Below are positions 8,363 to 17,018 of a stretch of DNA of 64,000 bases, one piece after another (positions within the stretch are counted from its first letter, which is position 1; the number at the start of each line of letters is the position of its first letter). The position numbers and the translations under genes were made by a program. This DNA is from Dyadobacter koreensis (GTDB lineage: Bacteria > Bacteroidota > Bacteroidia > Cytophagales > Spirosomataceae): contig NZ_FNXY01000001.1 in the NCBI RefSeq assembly GCF_900108855.1, forward strand, positions 1,054,001 through 1,118,000, read 5' to 3'. The notes under the pieces were generated by a model. That model did not search any database and was not told the DNA's origin. It worked only from the letters and a program-made list of their open reading frames with translations.

Positions 8363-11300
8363 CTAGAATCCGAAACTAAGGCCTAGATTATAGCCTCTTG
8401 TAACCGGATAATTGCCTACATCAATCCCGAAGGCAGAATCAGATGAGCCGCCAACCGCCGGATCAAGGCCTGAATATTTGGTTACTGTAAGAAGATTTGT
8501 TGTTGACAAGGATACTCTTAACCGGCTTACATTGATTTTTTTCAATATGCTTCCCGGAATTGTATAACCCAAACTCAAATACTGCATTCTGCCGTAAGAC
8601 CCGTTTTCAACGTAGTAAGAATTGGCCTGGGTATTGGTGCTGAAATTTCCTGCACTTTCAAAGATTGGAACGGTTGTATTGGTATGGGTCGGAAGCCAGG
8701 AATCCTTCACGCGGGTACTGACTGCGCCTCCTGTGAATGATGGATAAAAATCAGTAAACCAGCGCTGATTGTTAAAAATCTTATTGCCCAGCGAAGCATA
8801 AAAATTAGTATTAATATCAAATCCTTTATAGTTCAGAGTCAGCGAAATGCTGCCGGTAAACTTGGGAACCGGGCTACCGAGATAGGTGCGGTCACTGTCA
8901 TCGATTTTGCCATCACCATTTATATCCGTAAAACGGAAACGGCCGGGCGCTGCGCCGGTTTGGACCGCCGCCTGAGCGATTTCTTCCTTACTGCTAAACA
9001 GCCCGGCAACCTTATAACCGAAAAAGGTAGACAGATCATGACCGACTTCGTTACGGACAACCGGCGTTCCAAGGCGCGTTCCTCCGCCTGTAAAGTAAGG
9101 TACCAATGGTGCAATGGCAGTAATTTTATTATCCAGAAAGCTGCCGATCACTGAAACCTCATATCCTAAATCACCGCTTAATTTACCCCTGTTGCTTAAT
9201 TGAAGATCAATACCCTGGTTACGCATGCTGGCCACATTGACAAAGGGAGCACTTGCGCGTACGCCTACCACACCGGGCAAAGCAAGCTGATAAAGCAGGT
9301 CCTTGGTATCCTTGCGCCAAAAGTCAACGACAAATTCCAGCTTGTTATTAAAAAGTGCTCCGTCTATACCAACATTTGAGGTAATACTTGTTTCCCATTT
9401 GGCCGATGAATTCCCGATCTGGCTTGGATAATATCCTGAGACAATCGTATTGTTAGTAGCGGCCAGATCATACCCGTTGGCTGCATTGGAAGCAAAAAGA
9501 TTATATTGGTTTGTCGCACTTAGATAATTAGAATTACCCATCTGCCCATAACCTCCTCTCACCTTCAAATCAGAAATCCAGCGGATATCTTTCATGAAAG
9601 TTTCGGAGGAAAGTCTCCATGCTGCCGAGACCGCAGGAAATACACCATACCGGTTGCTTGGAGCAAACTGCGAAGAACCATCCCTTCTTACCACAGCGGT
9701 CAGAATGTACTTGTCGTTATAGATGTATTTGGCCTGACTGAAAAGGGAATAAAAATTATTTCCTTTGTTAAGCGTGCTGTTTACCTGCCTGGTTGTTCCC
9801 GGCGTTGTGGTACTTAATGTGACGTAATCAGGATTCGTGGAAAATGGGTTAAGACCTGAGCCGCTGATGTTCCTACCTGCTCCAGTGTTTAGCGATTCGA
9901 TACCAGCTAAAACATTAATCTCGTGTTTTCCAAATGTCTTTTTGAACTGGGCTGTGTTGGTAAATGTCCAGGCAAGACCGTAACCAGAGCCTTCGTTAAA
10001 AGTATAATTGGCAATATTCTCCGAGTTTTCATAGGTGGACCTTGACGAACTCGTACTGTAATTATTGAAATAGGTACCTCCCAGGCTTGAACGCAATGTT
10101 AATGAACGCGAAAGGTCATATTCCAGATAAGCATTTCCAAAACCATAAACGGTCCTGTTCAAATTGTTGGCCGCGGCCTGACGGGCAGCCAACGGATTTC
10201 GCGGATTACTAAAACCGGGTGCAGCCGTTCCGCCGTATCCTCCAAAAGCATCATAAACCGGAATAATAGGCGCCATTCGGAAAGCTGAAAGAATTTCATT
10301 TTCATCCGAAGAAACACTCGAGTTGTTGTTTGTATTGTTTCCCAGAGAACCACCGGAGCTTCCTTGTAAACCTTTGGCTACGATGTAAGCGAACTGGATA
10401 TTTTCACCAAAACGAAGTTTTTTGGAAAGATCAAATTCTGTATTGGTTCTTAAAGTGTAGCGTGAAAATTTGTTGTTGATCACAATACCATCCTGCTGCT
10501 GCATTCCTAAACCTACATAAAAACGGCTGTAATCTGATCCTCCGGAAAAACCCAGTGTATGACGGGTAAGCGGAGCAGTTCTGGTGATGGCTTTGTACCA
10601 GTCCGTACCCTGCTTGTTGGCAGGAATTACCAGATAGGATGGGCCGTTGGCAGGATTGGTATTATATTTTAATTTCTCCGCATCCAAATTTACTGCCGAG
10701 GCTGGCTGCCCTACTTTACTTCCAACCAAAAGATAGTCAGGCAGTACCGGCGTTGCACCCGAGCCGTATTGCCCGTTAGCAATGCCAGCAAAACTGGTAG
10801 GGCCAAGCGTTCCGCCATTTTGGAAAATATCGTTTTTTCGCGCCTGCCAGGTCCAGTCTGCCTGCTCTTGTGGATTTAAAATGGATTGCCCTTTTCCTGG
10901 GTTGGTTACACCATAAATTCCATCATAACTTACCGAAAGTTTCTGTGCTTTTTTCTGTCCTTTCTTAGTCGTCAGAACAATTACACCTGCCGCTGCACGT
11001 GCGCCATAAATAGATGCCGAAGCAGCATCTTTCAGAACAGTTGTTGATTCAATATCATTGGGATTGATAAACTGAATACTTTGCGTGGGCACCCCATCGA
11101 CCACATACAGCGGTTGATTTCCGCCAAAAGAACCAAATCCGCGTATCCTGATCTGACTTGAAGTCCCGGGCTGACCGTTGGAGATTACCGTTAAACCTGC
11201 AACACGGCCCTGAAGCTGCTGTTCCACATTAGAAGAAGGTACAACCTGCAATTGCTGTGGTTTCACCGACGATACTGCACCGGTAACCTGACTGCGGTTT

Positions 11301-11653
11301 TCCGTTGAATAACCCGTCACCAATACCTCTGACAAGTTATTGATATCATCCTGCAAAGTAATGGTGATTACAGAGCTGTTGCCAACCCTAATTTCTTGGG
11401 ATACAAAACCTATCGAAGAAGCAACCAGAACAGGATTTTCTCCCTGAACAGCAATTGTAAAATCACCGTTGACATCTGTTGAAGTTCCAGTCTGCGTTCC
11501 CTTCAACAGAATATTGACACCAGGGATCGGCCCGGATACGCTTAGTACTTTTCCACTGACGCTTCGGTTTTGAGCGGTCGAACTCAATGGAAAAAGTAAA
11601 ATGATCGCAATAAACAAACTAAATTTTGCGGCATTGTAGATAATTTCTTTCAT
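8363..11653 (-). CDS. SusC/RagA family TonB-linked outer-membrane receptor
   Basis: A 1096-residue protein with a signal peptide, a CarboxypepD_reg-like beta-sandwich at about 30-110 (VSGKVLSVSGPIPGVNILLK), a plug domain (RVAGLTVISNGQPGTSSQIR, then PLYVVDGVP) and a C-terminal barrel ending in GYNLGLSFGF with terminal aromatic Phe. It energises import of sugars or other large molecules across the outer membrane through TonB. It is the first gene of the operon that runs to 501. Upstream (11654 onward) is a long AT-rich leader. The protein length and domain order are typical for the family. Confidence 0.96.
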   Translation of the reverse strand: MKEIIYNAAKFSLFIAIILLFPLSSTAQNRSVSGKVLSVSGPIPGVNILLKGTQTGTSTDVNGDFTIAVQGENPVLVASSIGFVSQEIRVGNSSVITITLQDDINNLSEVLVTGYSTENRSQVTGAVSSVKPQQLQVVPSSNVEQQLQGRVAGLTVISNGQPGTSSQIRIRGFGSFGGNQPLYVVDGVPTQSIQFINPNDIESTTVLKDAASASIYGARAAAGVIVLTTKKGQKKAQKLSVSYDGIYGVTNPGKGQSILNPQEQADWTWQARKNDIFQNGGTLGPTSFAGIANGQYGSGATPVLPDYLLVGSKVGQPASAVNLDAEKLKYNTNPANGPSYLVIPANKQGTDWYKAITRTAPLTRHTLGFSGGSDYSRFYVGLGMQQQDGIVINNKFSRYTLRTNTEFDLSKKLRFGENIQFAYIVAKGLQGSSGGSLGNNTNNNSSVSSDENEILSAFRMAPIIPVYDAFGGYGGTAAPGFSNPRNPLAARQAAANNLNRTVYGFGNAYLEYDLSRSLTLRSSLGGTYFNNYSTSSSRSTYENSENIANYTFNEGSGYGLAWTFTNTAQFKKTFGKHEINVLAGIESLNTGAGRNISGSGLNPFSTNPDYVTLSTTTPGTTRQVNSTLNKGNNFYSLFSQAKYIYNDKYILTAVVRRDGSSQFAPSNRYGVFPAVSAAWRLSSETFMKDIRWISDLKVRGGYGQMGNSNYLSATNQYNLFASNAANGYDLAATNNTIVSGYYPSQIGNSSAKWETSITSNVGIDGALFNNKLEFVVDFWRKDTKDLLYQLALPGVVGVRASAPFVNVASMRNQGIDLQLSNRGKLSGDLGYEVSVIGSFLDNKITAIAPLVPYFTGGGTRLGTPVVRNEVGHDLSTFFGYKVAGLFSSKEEIAQAAVQTGAAPGRFRFTDINGDGKIDDSDRTYLGSPVPKFTGSISLTLNYKGFDINTNFYASLGNKIFNNQRWFTDFYPSFTGGAVSTRVKDSWLPTHTNTTVPIFESAGNFSTNTQANSYYVENGSYGRMQYLSLGYTIPGSILKKINVSRLRVSLSTTNLLTVTKYSGLDPAVGGSSDSAFGIDVGNYPVTRGYNLGLSFGF

Positions 11654-12627
11654 TAAAACAGAAGTTTAGAATTTGCATTTGGTGTCTGTACAATCCGGAT
11701 GATTTGCAAAACCACTGCTTTCGCCACCAGATTTTCTAGAATGACTGGATCGATAAAATAGGGTTCAAACAGTAAGTGCAGAAGATGAAAGGAATTATCC
11801 CTTTTAGATGAAAATATTTTATTATTTAACAATCCAGCTTCCCTTTTTTGAGGAATACTTATTGCTAATGACTGTATCGGGTAGTCATGATTTGATTAAA
11901 ATGATTATTTCTACCGAGTTTTAAATACGGATTACGGTTCATGGTAAGATTTAGATAAGCAAAGATCCATAAGAATCCAGCTACATTTGGATACCTAACC
12001 CGGTAATGCTATTACGGGAAATAAATTAAAATACCAATGTGAAATTGGCAAGCAACTTGAAGCATCAGAAGTTTCAGCTACCATTACGCGAAAGCAACTT
12101 GTTTTTTGAAGTAGTAGAATTCAGGATAGGGATTTTAGCAGTGATAACACAGACCTGGCATTATCCAAACCATTCCGGAAATAAATGGTATTTAAGTATT
12201 GAAATTATTTAAATGAAACACGGGAATGAAACTTGAATTACCTAACCACCACAAAATTAGGATAAGCAAAATATGATGGTTCTCACCAGAGGCTAAGACT
12301 TTTTAAATTTAAACAAAATACTCGCGTTCAAAATTGAGTCAAATGGGCTCCATCAATTAATGCACTTAGATTACGAAGTAGTTATGGTCTGGACGGAACT
12401 CAAACCTAATCAACACAATGCTGTATATCGATTAGTTGCGAATACCAATATTTCAAAGCCGGATATATTTCTTTTTATCAGTCCCAGCCCCAACGATATA
12501 AGAATGATAGACATAAATGTTATACTGTTCGCAGTCAACTTCCCTTTTTTACCAATATTCGGAAGGATAGGATTAATTTCAGTCATCATGTCCGTTATAA
12601 AAATCTTAATCTAAATGTTATATGCAG
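11654..12627. other. Long AT-rich intergenic region upstream of SusC operon
   Basis: About 1 kb without a gene I can support. The plus-strand frame at 12360-12614 (84 codons) has no recognisable family and a poor composition. The stretch must hold the promoter of the SusC operon, but I could not point to a convincing -33/-7 pair. Confidence 0.5.
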
Positions 12628-12643
12628 TTTCGGTTTTTGAGAC
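12628..12643. repeat. Repeated motif, copy 1 (TTTCGGTTTTTGAGAC)
   Basis: First of three near-identical 15-16-mers in this region (others at 12876 and 15069); it differs from the others by one base (G for T). Copies 1 and 2 flank the decayed small gene at 12665-12873. Copy 1 has no palindrome beside it. Confidence 0.6.
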
Positions 12644-12664
12644 TGAATATTAAGCAGCATTTTA

Positions 12665-12873
12665 CTAAACACCAAGTTTGGTAAAGTAATCGTCAAACTT
12701 TTTAATTTCAGTATCAGACAAAGAATTCAGTTATACATATTCTTCCTTATAAAGTTCCCAGGCTTCTTTCGTAAGTCCGCTCATTTTGGAGATTTTTTCA
12801 ACATCGAGTGACTTACCACTACCACTGAGAGGTTTTATTTTTGATTGAGAAATTTATTAATAATAGTTTTCAT
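12665..12873 (-). pseudogene. Decayed small helical protein gene
   Basis: From the ATG at 12873 the frame gives MKTIINKFLNQK then a stop; shifting one base restores a coding-like stretch (KPLSGSGKSLDVEKISKMSG, then LTKEAWELYKEEY) that is cut by a TAA at 12731-12733 and then resumes as LNSLSDTEIKKFDDYFTKLG up to the TAG at 12665. One frameshift plus one nonsense codon over about 70 codons argues for a dead gene. Composition (amphipathic, Lys/Glu-rich) looks like a real small protein. I do not recognise the family. Confidence 0.4.
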
Positions 12874-12875
12874 AG

Positions 12876-12891
12876 TTTCGTTTTTTGAGAC
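12876..12891. repeat. Repeated motif, copy 2 (TTTCGTTTTTTGAGAC)
   Basis: Second copy, immediately followed by a near-perfect palindrome (12889-12917). On the minus strand it lies just upstream of the ATG of the decayed small gene. Confidence 0.6.
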
Positions 12892-12917
12892 ATCTCATCA
12901 CAATTTGACGAGATGTC
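12889..12917. repeat. Palindrome attached to repeat copy 2
   Basis: GACATCTCATCA (12889-12900) and TGACGAGATGTC (12906-12917) pair over 12 bases with one G-T wobble and a 5-nt loop. No U-tract follows on either strand, so a classical terminator is unlikely. A protein-binding site or a mobile-element end are alternatives. Confidence 0.5.
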
Positions 12918-12951
12918 AATTTCGTTCAGAAGGGTATATTGTTAAAGATAA

Positions 12952-13968
12952 TTACCAGTGTAATTCATCACTTATTTCAATAAACTCTATATCGAAATCC
13001 TTAAAACGGTTGATAAGATCAGTTACCGGAACAATAGTTTCCGGAAGATACAGGCCTCCGGCTTCTGTTGCGTTCTTTCCATTAAGACCCAATATATTCT
13101 CTGTTATTAAAAAGACACCAACGGCGGTCATTTGAGAATTCCCTTTTTTCCCAGATACGATAGTTCGAAGCTTTGTCTTTTTCCCGGAAAACAACATCCC
13201 CTCCATATCAATATACAGATCATGCGAGGCTTCTAAACCCCTACTACTGCCTATGGATACGCCGGTAGCAAAATCAAATCGAATATTGGCAGCGTTTGTA
13301 AAAGCGCCAATACTTGGAATATCCAGCGTACTCAACGGATAACCTTTCGCCAGGGACCCGTTGTATAAGCAGATTTCTCTTGGGTTATCTTTTGCGGGCA
13401 CTGATATCCACTCTCGATCCTGCCGGATTAGCGCCTGACCCATAAAACCGTTGACATCATTTGCGACCTCTGGTCCTACACGATCCTTTATGTCATACAA
13501 TCCTGCCATTTCAATACGTGTGATATGATCAAATTTAGCGGCTAAGTGTTTAACGACAAGGGTCAATAATCCTGATTGCCAATGGCCGGCAAAGACGATC
13601 GGGGCAACAATAGGTTTTTGTAGGCTTAAAAATGCTGTTGTAGAGATTTGATCAGCTAATTCGCTGACGGTAATACAGGCAATACCATTCGAAATGGCTA
13701 TCTCCCGTGAAATATTACTCCGGTCCTGCATCGCTGTTATGATAAGATCGATGTTACCGAGCTTGCTTAAATCCAATCCTTCCTCCAAGTTTACATAGGC
13801 TGTTTCTGCGCTCTTTAATTCATCGGCTAGCTGTTCCCCGTTCTGAGGGTTTCTTCCCGAAAGAACCAATTCTATGCTGGTATCTACACTTCTGATCAAC
13901 CGTGCTATGTTGCTACCTACCATTCCATAACCGCCTATAATCAAGATTCGTTTTCTTTGTGATTCCAT
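12952..13968 (-). CDS. Saccharopine dehydrogenase-like NAD(P)-binding protein
   Basis: A 338-residue cytosolic protein with an N-terminal Rossmann fold: KRILIIGGYGMVGSNIARLI carries the GxGxxG-type nucleotide-binding loop, followed by VLSGRNPQNGEQLADEL typical of the saccharopine dehydrogenase / trans-acting enoyl reductase superfamily. The C-terminal half has no lysine-pathway signature, so lysine biosynthesis should not be assumed. It is encoded 59 bp downstream of the flavodoxin-like reductase gene on the same strand and is probably cotranscribed with it under the divergent HxlR regulator. The reaction is unknown; an NAD(P)-dependent reduction is the most that can be inferred. Confidence 0.8.
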   Translation of the reverse strand: MESQRKRILIIGGYGMVGSNIARLIRSVDTSIELVLSGRNPQNGEQLADELKSAETAYVNLEEGLDLSKLGNIDLIITAMQDRSNISREIAISNGIACITVSELADQISTTAFLSLQKPIVAPIVFAGHWQSGLLTLVVKHLAAKFDHITRIEMAGLYDIKDRVGPEVANDVNGFMGQALIRQDREWISVPAKDNPREICLYNGSLAKGYPLSTLDIPSIGAFTNAANIRFDFATGVSIGSSRGLEASHDLYIDMEGMLFSGKKTKLRTIVSGKKGNSQMTAVGVFLITENILGLNGKNATEAGGLYLPETIVPVTDLINRFKDFDIEFIEISDELHW

Positions 13969-14027
13969 GTTATTGTTTAAAATCTATATCATTCAATCTT
14001 GTCACTTTATTATAAATAGCGGCGCTG

Positions 14028-14558
14028 TTAAAATTCTTCTAAGAATTTTATATATGATCTTACACCCAGTTCAACATGGCTATCAGAGACATGAAAATCC
14101 ATACCGTAAAAAGCGAATGCCGGTTGGTAGTCCGCTTTGACATATTCAAAACTTAGTTCGAATGGCCTGGTGAGTTCGTTGAGCGGATATTTGTATTTCC
14201 CTGCGTTACTCAACTCCTCTTCTTCCACTCCTAACGATATGGCCAGTGCTATTTTTTTTCCTTTCATGCAGTATCCACTTTTACTACCATATGCCCAGCC
14301 GTGTGTCATTACTTGGTCGAACCATTTTTTTAACAATGAGGGAATATTAAACCAGTAATAGGGAAATTGGAATATGATCTTATCGTATTGCTCGACTAGA
14401 CGCTGTTCAGCTTGGACATCTATCTTTTCGTCTGGATAAGCATCATACAACTGGTGAACAGTGTACTTTTCTGGAAATTTAAGCAGCTCTTCCATCCACC
14501 TTTTATTTATGGTAGACTCGCTTATTGTAGGGTGCGTAATAATGATTAAAGTCTTCAT
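14028..14558 (-). CDS. NAD(P)H dehydrogenase (quinone)/flavodoxin-like reductase
   Basis: The frame opens at 14627, but the ATG at 14558 is preferred because it begins the conserved strand directly: MKTLIIITHPTISESTINKR. The resulting 176-residue protein has the KefF/MdaB-type flavodoxin fold: DKIIFQFPYYWFNIPSLLKK followed by WFDQVMTHGWAYG, the classic FMN and substrate loop. These enzymes reduce quinones or other electrophiles by two electrons using NAD(P)H. The gene is divergent from an HxlR regulator, the common arrangement for such reductases, which suggests induction by quinones, aldehydes or similar reactive compounds. Confidence 0.9.
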   Translation of the reverse strand: MKTLIIITHPTISESTINKRWMEELLKFPEKYTVHQLYDAYPDEKIDVQAEQRLVEQYDKIIFQFPYYWFNIPSLLKKWFDQVMTHGWAYGSKSGYCMKGKKIALAISLGVEEEELSNAGKYKYPLNELTRPFELSFEYVKADYQPAFAFYGMDFHVSDSHVELGVRSYIKFLEEF

Positions 14559-14655
14559 AGTGATATTGATAATAAATCTAACCCAAAGGTAGCATGCAGT
14601 ACATAAGATTCGTATATTACCCACCAATTGTTAGGTACTATAAAAAATGTAAGTA
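14559..14655. promoter_or_regulatory. Divergent promoter region, reductase / HxlR
   Basis: A 97-bp spacer between the reductase ATG and the HxlR ATG must contain both promoters. AGTAC (14597-14601) and GTACT (14634-14638) form a spaced inverted repeat; GTAC-type half sites are usual for HxlR proteins, so these are candidate operator halves. The assignment is inference. Confidence 0.4.
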
Positions 14656-15018
14656 ATGAGCGAGATCAAGCAAACATCGACTAATTTCTCCAACAAGAAT
14701 GCGCTAAGTGACGAATGTCCAGAGGCTTACGCTTCAACTATTATCGGCGGACAGTGGACATTGGTAATCTGCTCCTGGTTATTGAGCGGTAAGCTCCGGT
14801 TCGGGGAATTAAGAAAGAAATTGCCAAACATTACCGAACGTATGTTGACCTTACAGTTGCGTAAGCTCGAAGAAAATATGATAATCAAAAGAACCGTTTA
14901 TGCACAAGTTCCACCACGTGTTGAATATGAATTAACGCCAATAGGATATGCCTTAAAGCCTGTCATCAAAGCGTTGGAAGATTGGGGGGATCGTCATAAA
15001 AAGTTAACGAATAAATAA
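14656..15018 (+). CDS. HxlR family winged-helix transcriptional regulator
   Basis: A 120-residue DNA-binding protein that is essentially one HxlR domain. The family hallmarks are present: the Cys in DECPEAYASTIIGGQWTLVI, the recognition region LRFGELRKKLPNITERMLT, LQLRKLEENMIIKR, and the wing PPRVEYELTPIGYALKPVI. HxlR regulators act as dimers and often sense electrophiles or oxidants through the N-terminal Cys. It is transcribed away from the reductase gene and probably controls it. It converges on the DprA/PRTase module, with the 27-nt palindrome in between. Confidence 0.93.
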   Translation: MSEIKQTSTNFSNKNALSDECPEAYASTIIGGQWTLVICSWLLSGKLRFGELRKKLPNITERMLTLQLRKLEENMIIKRTVYAQVPPRVEYELTPIGYALKPVIKALEDWGDRHKKLTNK

Positions 15019-15068
15019 CTTGCAATTTGAGGAATAATTGTTTGAAGCATGTTTGCTTATATTTGACC

Positions 15069-15083
15069 TTCGTTTTTTGAGAC
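15069..15083. repeat. Repeated motif, copy 3 (TTCGTTTTTTGAGAC)
   Basis: Third copy of the 15-mer, identical to copy 2 over 15 bases, again directly followed by a palindrome (15088-15114). It sits between the convergent HxlR and phosphoribosyltransferase genes. Confidence 0.6.
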
Positions 15084-15087
15084 TGTT

Positions 15088-15114
15088 TTCAAAGTGACAG
15101 GCTGTCACTTTGAA
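15088..15114. repeat. Perfect 27-nt palindrome with one central base
   Basis: TTCAAAGTGACAG (15088-15100), G101 and CTGTCACTTTGAA (15102-15114) form a perfect 13-bp palindrome. It lies between convergent genes, so it may stop transcription from both sides, but neither strand has a U-tract after it. It is the second palindrome in this region that follows the repeated 15-mer. Confidence 0.6.
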
Positions 15115-15145
15115 CGAAGTACATTAAATATGTTATTTGTTTATC

Positions 15146-15796
15146 TTATTTGATATCGTCAAAAAAATCCTTAGTGATCTGATCCACATCTCTTCGCGCG
15201 ATAAAAATCCCCAGAACGCGCTTTTCTGGAAAGCTATCTTGTATCAAGGACTGGCAAGCCTTAAAATGGGCGCCAGTAGTAAGCATATCATCAAACAAAA
15301 CTATATTATCTCGTAATCCTTCCATTTCTCGGGGGGCTAAATATAGATTTTGGTAAAGTTCTCCTATTGATGGGCGCAATGGTGAATCGTGAGATGCAGC
15401 AATATTACCTTTACAGCAAATTAATTCACGGAAATCCACATTTTGTCCGATAAATGCACCGGATAGAACTTGAGACATCCGATCGTCATATTCAGCGTCA
15501 CCTTTCTCCTTAGAAGGCGGAATAGGGACGAGTGTACAAAAGTCAAAGTTCATTGTGGTGATGATTGCCTCTCTAAAATATCTTGAGACTTCATCAATTG
15601 CTTTCTTCTTATATTTCCAGTGACCTTGGTCTTTATACCTAAGGGGTTTTTTAAAGTTATAAATTAACTGATTTGCCTCGCTATAAGTAGCCCCTTCTCT
15701 TGGGCGGTAATTCATCAAATAATAACATTCGTCTTCTACCGATAAATATGAATGAAATTGTCTTAATAGCTCATCAATTCTAAGCAATTTGTTCAT
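15146..15796 (-). CDS. ComF-like phosphoribosyltransferase-domain protein
   Basis: A 216-residue protein with the type I phosphoribosyltransferase fold. The PRPP-binding loop is NIVLFDDMLTTGAHFKACQS at about 165-185, and an upstream VPIPPSKEKGDAEYDDRM segment matches the position of the ComF VPxP loop. The N-terminal 90 residues are not ComF-like: there is no zinc finger. Its start overlaps the stop of the DprA-like gene by 4 bp (ATGA), so translation is coupled and the two proteins probably act together. The family either transfers ribose-phosphate or only binds PRPP/nucleotides. In this arrangement, with a DprA/SLOG partner, a nucleotide-signal or immune role is possible but unproven. Confidence 0.8.
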   Translation of the reverse strand: MNKLLRIDELLRQFHSYLSVEDECYYLMNYRPREGATYSEANQLIYNFKKPLRYKDQGHWKYKKKAIDEVSRYFREAIITTMNFDFCTLVPIPPSKEKGDAEYDDRMSQVLSGAFIGQNVDFRELICCKGNIAASHDSPLRPSIGELYQNLYLAPREMEGLRDNIVLFDDMLTTGAHFKACQSLIQDSFPEKRVLGIFIARRDVDQITKDFFDDIK

Positions 15797-16686
15797 ACAT
15801 CAAGCGCTGAAATAATGTCTTGGTATTCCTTAACTCTGATCGCCCCTTGTTTTAGATATTTACCAGGCCATGTAATCTTGTCATTTTGAAAACAACTATC
15901 CAAAATGAACAATTTTCTTCCTTGTTGTAACGCTGCACGTGCTTGAACTAGCGTTCCGGAAGTCTCCCCAGCTTCAACTATAATGGTCGCTTCACTGAGT
16001 GCCGACATGGTTTTGTTTCGTTCAGGAAAAAATAGACGGTTACCTCCGATACTTTGCTCCTGATATCGAATGAATGGAACTTGACTAATAAGCAAATATT
16101 CTTTTGCTATCTGTTTTTGTAATTCTTCATTAATTTTCGGATAGAATTGATTTAAAGGTGTGCCAATCACAGCGATTGTATTACCACCATTTTCTATCGC
16201 TGTGGTGTGAGCAACAGTATCAATGCCAGTTGCCAAACCGGATATAATGGTAAAATGGTCTTTTACTAATAATTTAACCAATCTTGCAGCACGGCGCGCA
16301 CCTTCCGAAGTAGGATTTCTGGTTCCCACAACGGCAACCGACCGAGTATGAATAAGGTCAAGATTACCTGAATAGTATAAAAGTTCAATCCTTTCCTTTG
16401 CGTCTTTCAACTTTTCAGGATAATCAAGGGTACCATTTATCAAAATGTTTGCGCGGTAAGATTCCCTTGTTTTGGACAATACATCTCGTACTTGGTTTTC
16501 AATCTCTTCAATCTCACGTACCGTCACCAGATCAGATGGCCTGATTCCTGGCTGACTAGCAAATAATTCTGATAACTTCTTGAAACTCGACTGAGAATTT
16601 CTCCATAACGCTTCATACGCTGCAATCTCTTTAAATGGAGAGATTGCAGCGTCGAGAAAATCACCTGTAAGAAACGCGGACGCCAT
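15793..16686 (-). CDS. DprA/Smf-like (SLOG superfamily) protein
   Basis: A 297-residue protein whose C-terminal two thirds is a DprA Rossmann-like domain: SVAVVGTRNPTSEGARRAAR, then IISGLATGIDTVAHTTAIEN, NTIAVIGTPLNQFYP, FFPERNKTMSALSEATIIVE and SGTLVQARAAL. Chromosomal DprA loads RecA on incoming single-stranded DNA, but usual DprA proteins are longer and have a SAM domain in front and a winged helix behind. Here the N-terminal ~100 residues are unrelated and the winged helix is missing. The 4-bp overlap with a ComF-like PRTase gene and the neighbouring recombinase set it apart from the housekeeping copy. It lies 58 bp downstream of a 69-codon antitoxin-like gene. Confidence 0.88.
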   Translation of the reverse strand: MASAFLTGDFLDAAISPFKEIAAYEALWRNSQSSFKKLSELFASQPGIRPSDLVTVREIEEIENQVRDVLSKTRESYRANILINGTLDYPEKLKDAKERIELLYYSGNLDLIHTRSVAVVGTRNPTSEGARRAARLVKLLVKDHFTIISGLATGIDTVAHTTAIENGGNTIAVIGTPLNQFYPKINEELQKQIAKEYLLISQVPFIRYQEQSIGGNRLFFPERNKTMSALSEATIIVEAGETSGTLVQARAALQQGRKLFILDSCFQNDKITWPGKYLKQGAIRVKEYQDIISALDV

Positions 16687-16744
16687 ATTTATCTAAAATT
16701 TAAATTCTCAATTGTAATATCTATTTGAAACAGTAAGTAGTATA

Positions 16745-16954
16745 CTATACTTCATTTACAAACTCGTCCAATGATTGCAATTTGACTTTTCCTTCCTTGT
16801 GCTGCCTTACATCCTTTGCAGCGTCTTTCAGATCATCCCATAAGTTAACCGACCCAGAACTCATGGAGTTCGCTTTTTTCTCCGAAGAGAGACTTCTCAG
16901 AACTTTCATTCCGAAAGTAGCATCACTATCGAGAATTTCATCTAGTATTTTCAT
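16745..16954 (-). CDS. Small antitoxin-like protein
   Basis: A 69-residue protein (MKILDEILDSDATFGMKVLR at the start) whose C-terminal half, DDLKDAAKDVRQHKEGKVKL then QSLDEFVNEV, resembles the charged toxin-wrapping tail seen in many small Bacteroidota antitoxins. There is no recognisable DNA-binding domain. It has its own promoter with an overlapping inverted repeat and lies immediately upstream of the DprA/PRTase pair, where a toxin gene would be expected. The antitoxin reading is inference from composition and position; it could equally be a structural partner of the DprA-like protein. Confidence 0.6.
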   Translation of the reverse strand: MKILDEILDSDATFGMKVLRSLSSEKKANSMSSGSVNLWDDLKDAAKDVRQHKEGKVKLQSLDEFVNEV

Positions 16955-16978
16955 ACATTGAATTGTTGAACTTACATC

Positions 16979-17002
16979 ACAAATATAACCTTTTTGGGTT
17001 AT
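16979..17002 (-). promoter_or_regulatory. Promoter with overlapping operator-like repeat
   Basis: On the minus strand TATATTTG (16986-16979) matches the Bacteroidota -7 consensus TAnnTTTG. It overlaps the inverted repeat TATAACC / GGTTATA (outer limits 16984-17002, short A/T spacer). It lies 25 bp upstream of the 69-codon gene. A repressor that binds here would block the promoter, which fits autoregulation by a toxin-antitoxin-like module. Confidence 0.5.
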
Positions 17003-17018
17003 ATAAACTAATAATTTT

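Noticed and set aside
12360..12614. 84-codon plus-strand frame
   Set aside because: No domain, odd composition and no regulatory context; probably chance in AT-rich DNA.
15088..15114. Rho-independent terminator
   Set aside because: Perfect palindrome but no U-tract on either strand; kept as palindrome only.
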